64,000 nucleotides of DNA from Mesorhizobium sp. BR1-1-16 (GTDB taxonomy: Bacteria > Pseudomonadota > Alphaproteobacteria > Rhizobiales > Kaistiaceae), in NCBI RefSeq assembly GCF_020165495.1, contig NZ_JAIUIE010000011.1, positions 62,001 to 126,000 on the forward strand. Reading direction: 5' to 3'. A program made the position numbers and the translations under genes. This document shows, piece by piece, positions 60,530 to 64,000 of the stretch. The notes below the pieces were generated by a model. The model searched no databases, had not been told where the DNA came from, and was given only the letters and a program-made list of their open reading frames with translations. Numbering within the stretch: position 1 is the first letter of the stretch; every line of letters begins with the position of its first letter.

Positions 60530-62116
60530 ATGGACGGTTCTCATCTTGTCGCCATGCGCGGCATCGTGAAGTATTTCGGGGATTTCGTGGCGATCCACGA
60601 TGCCTCTATCGATATCCGGCCAGGCGAGATCCATGCGCTGGTCGGAGAGAATGGCGCCGGCAAGTCGACGCTCATGAACCTGCTCTACGGCCTGTTGCCG
60701 CGGACAGGCGGCGAGATCTTGCTGCGCGGCCGACCCGTTCACTTCAGCAGCCCTGCCGAGGCGATCGCATCCGGCATCGGCATGGTGCACCAGCACTTCA
60801 AGCTGGCACCGTCATTTACGGTTGCCGAGAACATCATCGTCGGCAGCGAGCCGGTGAAATCTTTTGCCCGTCTCGACCTCAAGGCGGCTGAAGAGCAGAC
60901 GGCGGCGCTGAGCAAGCGCTTCGGCCTCGATCTCGATCCACGCGCCGTGGTGAGCACGCTCCCCGTCGGGCTGCGCCAGAGGGTCGAGATCCTGAAGGCG
61001 CTCTATCGGGACGCCGAGGTGCTCATCCTCGACGAGCCGACGGCGGTCCTGACGCCGCAGGAGACCCATGAACTGTTCCGAACGATGCGCGTGCTCGCCG
61101 ACAGCGGCCGCTCCGTCATCTTCATCACCCACAAGCTTCGCGAGGTGCTCGCCGCCTCCGACCGCATTTCGGTGATGCGCCAGGGTCGCATCGTCACCAC
61201 GCGCGACAATGACGGTGTCACCGCCGAACAGATCGCGAGCCTGATGGTCGGGCGCAGCGTGCTGCTGCGCGTCAACAAGGTGGAGGCAAAGCCGGATCCC
61301 GAGCCGGCGCTTATCATCCGGAACCTGACCGTGCGCAGCGATCGCGGCGCCACCGCCGTCGACGGCCTCTCGCTCCAGGTTCGTCCGCGCGAGATCGTCG
61401 GGCTCGCGGGGGTGCAGGGAAACGGCCAGGACGAACTCGTCGAAAGCATCGCCGGCCTTCGGCGACCCGTCTCGGGCCACATCGCCATCTGTGGCGTGGA
61501 ACCTGCAACGGCCGACCCGCGCGCCTCTCGCCAGGCGGGGCTCGCCTATATTCCGGCCGATCGCGGCAGGGTCGGACTGTCGCTGCAGAGCGCGATCTGG
61601 GAAAACATGACGCTCGGTCACCAGAACGAATTCCGGAGAGGGCCGCTCCTGCGGGCCGCCGCTGCCCGCCTCAGGACGCGCGAACTCATCCGCCGTTTCG
61701 ATGTGCGCGGCGCGCGAGAGGACACGCCGGCAGGCGCACTTTCGGGGGGCAATCAGCAGAAAGTGCAGCTCGCACGTGAACTGACGCGCTCTGCGCCCCT
61801 GATCATCGCGGAACAGCCGTCACAAGGCGTCGATATCGGCGCCATCGAATCCATCCACCGGATGCTCGTCACGATGCGGGACGACGGGCGCGCCGTCTTC
61901 GTGGTCTCCGCTGATCTCGACGAGATCTTCTCGCTCTGCGACCGCATCCTCGTCATCTATCGCGGCCGGATCGTGGGCGATTTCGACAGCCGTACCGTCG
62001 ATGTAGAGGAGGTCGGCCGCCTGATGGGTGGGATCACCGACGGTCACGACGGCCATCACGCGGATGGAGGAACAGGCCTGCCAAACGTGGCGGCTGAGAT
62101 GAGGGTTGGACAGTGA
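60530..62116 (+). CDS. Nucleoside-type ABC transporter ATPase with two ABC domains
   Basis: The 528-residue ATPase has a first domain with Walker A GENGAGKST, Walker B VLILDEPTAVLTPQE and ITHKLREV. The second domain has degenerate Walker A GVQGNGQDE, signature LSGGNQQK and AEQPSQGVDIGA. One canonical and one degenerate site is normal for the RbsA/NupO-type family that serves nucleoside and monosaccharide importers. Its stop overlaps the permease start by four bases (GTGA). Confidence 0.92.
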   Translation: MDGSHLVAMRGIVKYFGDFVAIHDASIDIRPGEIHALVGENGAGKSTLMNLLYGLLPRTGGEILLRGRPVHFSSPAEAIASGIGMVHQHFKLAPSFTVAENIIVGSEPVKSFARLDLKAAEEQTAALSKRFGLDLDPRAVVSTLPVGLRQRVEILKALYRDAEVLILDEPTAVLTPQETHELFRTMRVLADSGRSVIFITHKLREVLAASDRISVMRQGRIVTTRDNDGVTAEQIASLMVGRSVLLRVNKVEAKPDPEPALIIRNLTVRSDRGATAVDGLSLQVRPREIVGLAGVQGNGQDELVESIAGLRRPVSGHIAICGVEPATADPRASRQAGLAYIPADRGRVGLSLQSAIWENMTLGHQNEFRRGPLLRAAAARLRTRELIRRFDVRGAREDTPAGALSGGNQQKVQLARELTRSAPLIIAEQPSQGVDIGAIESIHRMLVTMRDDGRAVFVVSADLDEIFSLCDRILVIYRGRIVGDFDSRTVDVEEVGRLMGGITDGHDGHHADGGTGLPNVAAEMRVGQ

Positions 62117-63234
62117 CGGACGTTCCGCTGCATCGTACCGCGAGCTTCTCCCCGATTCGATTTCTGCGCCCGCTTATCGGCCCCGTGAGCGCGGTGGTCG
62201 TCGCCTTCGTGATCGGCGGCCTTCTGGTGGCGCTGCTCGGCCAGAATCCCCTGACGGTCTATGGGCTCCTGCTCAGCGGAAGCCTTGTCGGCTGGGCCAA
62301 TCTTTCGGTCACGCTGCAACTCACGACGCCGCTGATTTTCACCGGGCTCGCCGTAGCGATGGCGTTCCGGGCCGGCATCTGGAACGTTGGTGTCGAGGGT
62401 CAGATGTTGATGGGGGCACTCGCAGCCGGCATCGCCGGTTATGCCCTGCCGGTGCCGGCGCCGTTCCACGTTCCGCTCTGCATTGTCGCTGCGGCAATCG
62501 GTGGTGCCCTCTGGGCGGCCATTCCGGCGCTGCTCCGCGTCTATCTGAACGTCAATGAGCTCGTCATCTGCCTGATGCTCAATCCGACGGCGCTGCTCGT
62601 GACCGGCTATGTCGCGACGCATCCCCTGAAGGCGCCGGGGCCGACCAACAAGCTCCCCGACATCCTCGACAGCGCCCGCTTCACGAATTACTCGATCTTC
62701 TCCCAGCTCAATACCGGCATCTTCGTCGCCGTGGCGCTCTGCGTGGCCTTCGCGATCTTCAACCGGTCGACCGTGCGCGGCTTCGAATGGAAGCTGATCG
62801 GCCTCAACCCACGCTTCGCGCATTACGGCGGCATCCGGGTGCGGCGGGATGTGCTGACGATCATGATGGCGAGCGGCGCCGTCGGAGGCCTTGCGGGCGC
62901 GGAACAAGTGCTCGGTGTCTACGGCGCCTTCTACGACAACTTCTCGCCCGGCTACGGCTTTGACGGCATCGCGGTGGCGATGCTCGCCGGAAATCATCCG
63001 CTCGGCGTGATCGTGGCAGCCTTCCTGTTCGGGGCGCTCAACAGCGGCAGCTCGGTCCTGCAGATGGAGCTCGGCATCAGCAAATATCTGGTGCAGGTCC
63101 TGCAGTTCATCGTCGTCCTGATCCTCGCGGCGAAATTTTCCTTCGCCTTCCTGAAGCGCCGCTCGCCGGACGACCGTGTGCCGCCGGCAAGTCCCGTGCC
63201 CCAATCCGGCCAGTCCCACGTCACCGAAACCTGA
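62113..63234 (+). CDS. Nucleoside-type ABC transporter permease
   Basis: The 373-residue inner-membrane permease of the BranchedChain/NupP-type superfamily has about nine hydrophobic segments. FRAGIWNVGVEGQMLMGALAA and LNVNELVICLMLNPTALLVTGY are typical of nucleoside (YufP/NupP) permeases, with GGLAGAEQVLGVYGAF later. Translation starts at the GTG that overlaps the ATPase stop. A second permease follows 12 bp downstream. Confidence 0.9.
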   Translation: MTDVPLHRTASFSPIRFLRPLIGPVSAVVVAFVIGGLLVALLGQNPLTVYGLLLSGSLVGWANLSVTLQLTTPLIFTGLAVAMAFRAGIWNVGVEGQMLMGALAAGIAGYALPVPAPFHVPLCIVAAAIGGALWAAIPALLRVYLNVNELVICLMLNPTALLVTGYVATHPLKAPGPTNKLPDILDSARFTNYSIFSQLNTGIFVAVALCVAFAIFNRSTVRGFEWKLIGLNPRFAHYGGIRVRRDVLTIMMASGAVGGLAGAEQVLGVYGAFYDNFSPGYGFDGIAVAMLAGNHPLGVIVAAFLFGALNSGSSVLQMELGISKYLVQVLQFIVVLILAAKFSFAFLKRRSPDDRVPPASPVPQSGQSHVTET

Positions 63235-63246
63235 GAGGAGGCTCGC

Positions 63247-64000
63247 ATGCTGTCCGACATCGCCTATTCGGCCATCCGCATCTCGACGCCGCTGATCTTT
63301 GCGGCGCTCGGCGGCCTCTATACCTTCCAGGCGGGCATGCTCAACATCGCCCTCGACGGCTTCATGATCATCGCCGCCTTCGCCGCGATCGCGACAGCGT
63401 TCGCGACCGGCAGCCTCACGGCCGGCGTGATCGCGGGCGTCCTCGCGTCCATGTTGCTCGCGGCATTCCTCGCGCTGTTCAATCTCCGTTTCCGCGCGCA
63501 TATCTTCATCGCAGGTATCGCGGTCACCTTCCTCGCCTATGGATTGACGGCTCTCCTCCTCAAGAGCGTTCTTGGGCAGGACGGCGTCTTTGCGTCCGAC
63601 CAGATCCCGACCTTTCCGGCGATCCAGATTCCCTTTGTGCGCGACATTCCCATCATTGGCCCGCTTGTCAGCGGACATACGCTCCTGGTTTATGTCGCTT
63701 ATCTCTCGATCCCGGTCGTCGCATGGACGCTTTATCGGACGCGCTGGGGTCTGCGCGTGCGGATCGTCGGCGAGGCCGAGGATGCGGCGCTCGCGGCGGG
63801 CATCCGTGTCGACTGGATCAAGTTCCAGACGATGCTCATCAGCGGCCTCTTCTGCGGTTTGGCCGGCGCCTATCTCTCGCTCGGCTATGTCTCGCTGTTC
63901 GCCAAGCAGATGACCAATGAGCGCGGCCTGATCGCGCTCGCCGCCATTTTCTTTGCCAAGGGGCGGCCGGTGCGAACGGCCGCGGTCGCTCTGCTGTTCG
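63247..64000 (+). CDS. Nucleoside-type ABC transporter permease, partial
   Basis: The second permease of the importer is cut by the right edge after about 251 residues. It starts MLSDIAYSAIRISTPLIFAA and has LYTFQAGMLNIALDGFMIIAAF, the YufQ/NupQ-type motif, and GLFCGLAGAYLSLGYVSLF. GAGAGGAGG upstream supports the ATG. Further block D genes probably continue beyond the window. Confidence 0.9.
   Translation, partial: MLSDIAYSAIRISTPLIFAALGGLYTFQAGMLNIALDGFMIIAAFAAIATAFATGSLTAGVIAGVLASMLLAAFLALFNLRFRAHIFIAGIAVTFLAYGLTALLLKSVLGQDGVFASDQIPTFPAIQIPFVRDIPIIGPLVSGHTLLVYVAYLSIPVVAWTLYRTRWGLRVRIVGEAEDAALAAGIRVDWIKFQTMLISGLFCGLAGAYLSLGYVSLFAKQMTNERGLIALAAIFFAKGRPVRTAAVALLF

Noticed and set aside
62056-63678. 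Long minus-strand frame antisense to the nucleoside permeases
   Set aside because: It mirrors membrane-protein codons and is highly charged; the permeases carry clear family motifs.
1-64000. CRISPR arrays, tRNA or rRNA genes, insertion sequences, attachment sites
   Set aside because: No regularly spaced repeats, no tRNA T-loop plus acceptor pairing, no rRNA segments and no transposase or integrase frames were recognised by eye. A covariance and profile search would be decisive.

Overview
The window reads as high-GC chromosomal DNA of an alphaproteobacterium, most likely of the order Hyphomicrobiales (Rhizobiales). The basis is gene order (membrane cytochrome c next to kdsB and pheA; SRP RNA followed by dnaX-ybaB-recR; def-fmt-truA close to dapE), a DnaX without the usual zinc-module cysteines, and protein character. 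The genus cannot be fixed from the sequence alone. No tRNA, rRNA, CRISPR array, transposase or integrase was seen.

Layout. Positions 1-18.1 kb are mostly housekeeping: cytochrome c (partial), kdsB, pheA, a GT25 glycosyltransferase, nudC, ffs (SRP RNA), dnaX, ybaB, recR, a DUF924 gene, rmuC, def-fmt-truA, a membrane protein, dapE and hemN. They are followed by a small stress-type group: an AHSA1-family gene broken by a frameshift, an ArsR regulator, a glutathione S-transferase behind two palindromic operators, msrA and an alpha/beta hydrolase.

From 18.3 kb to the right edge the window is a continuous catabolic region of four blocks, each with its own regulator. Block A (18.3-27.4 kb, FadR-type GntR) has two NAD-dependent epimerase/dehydrogenases, a galactonate-dehydratase-like enolase-superfamily enzyme, a sugar ABC importer without its own ATPase, a Gfo/Idh/MocA oxidoreductase and a tautomerase. 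Block B (27.5-41.5 kb, LacI) is two convergent operons whose outer promoters carry the same 15-bp operator. It encodes a second sugar-type ABC importer with ATPase, two large ADP-ribosylglycohydrolase fusions, a nucleoside hydrolase, a nucleoside phosphorylase, a PfkB-fold protein with an altered catalytic residue, a YjbQ protein and a SIS isomerase-like protein. Block C (41.9-47.8 kb, second FCD-type GntR) has a serine-glyoxylate-type aminotransferase and a YkoEDC-like ECF importer. Block D (47.9-64 kb, HutC/UTRA-type GntR) has a cyanuric acid hydrolase/barbiturase-family enzyme, a flavin monooxygenase, an amidase, an SDR, an epimerase, two SIS proteins, two PfkB kinases, a BtpA-family protein and a nucleoside-type BMP ABC importer that runs off the window.

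How the genes may work together (inference). Blocks B and D both look built to import an N-glycosylated heterocycle, cleave or phosphorylate it, and process the sugar through kinase and SIS enzymes. Block D adds an oxidative ring-opening route for the base that resembles the barbiturate branch of pyrimidine breakdown. The combination of nucleoside importer, kinase/SIS/BtpA module and flavin monooxygenase/ring-opening amidohydrolase/amidase under one putative operator is the best candidate here for an undescribed pathway. Shared operator motifs found by eye tie each regulator to its block.
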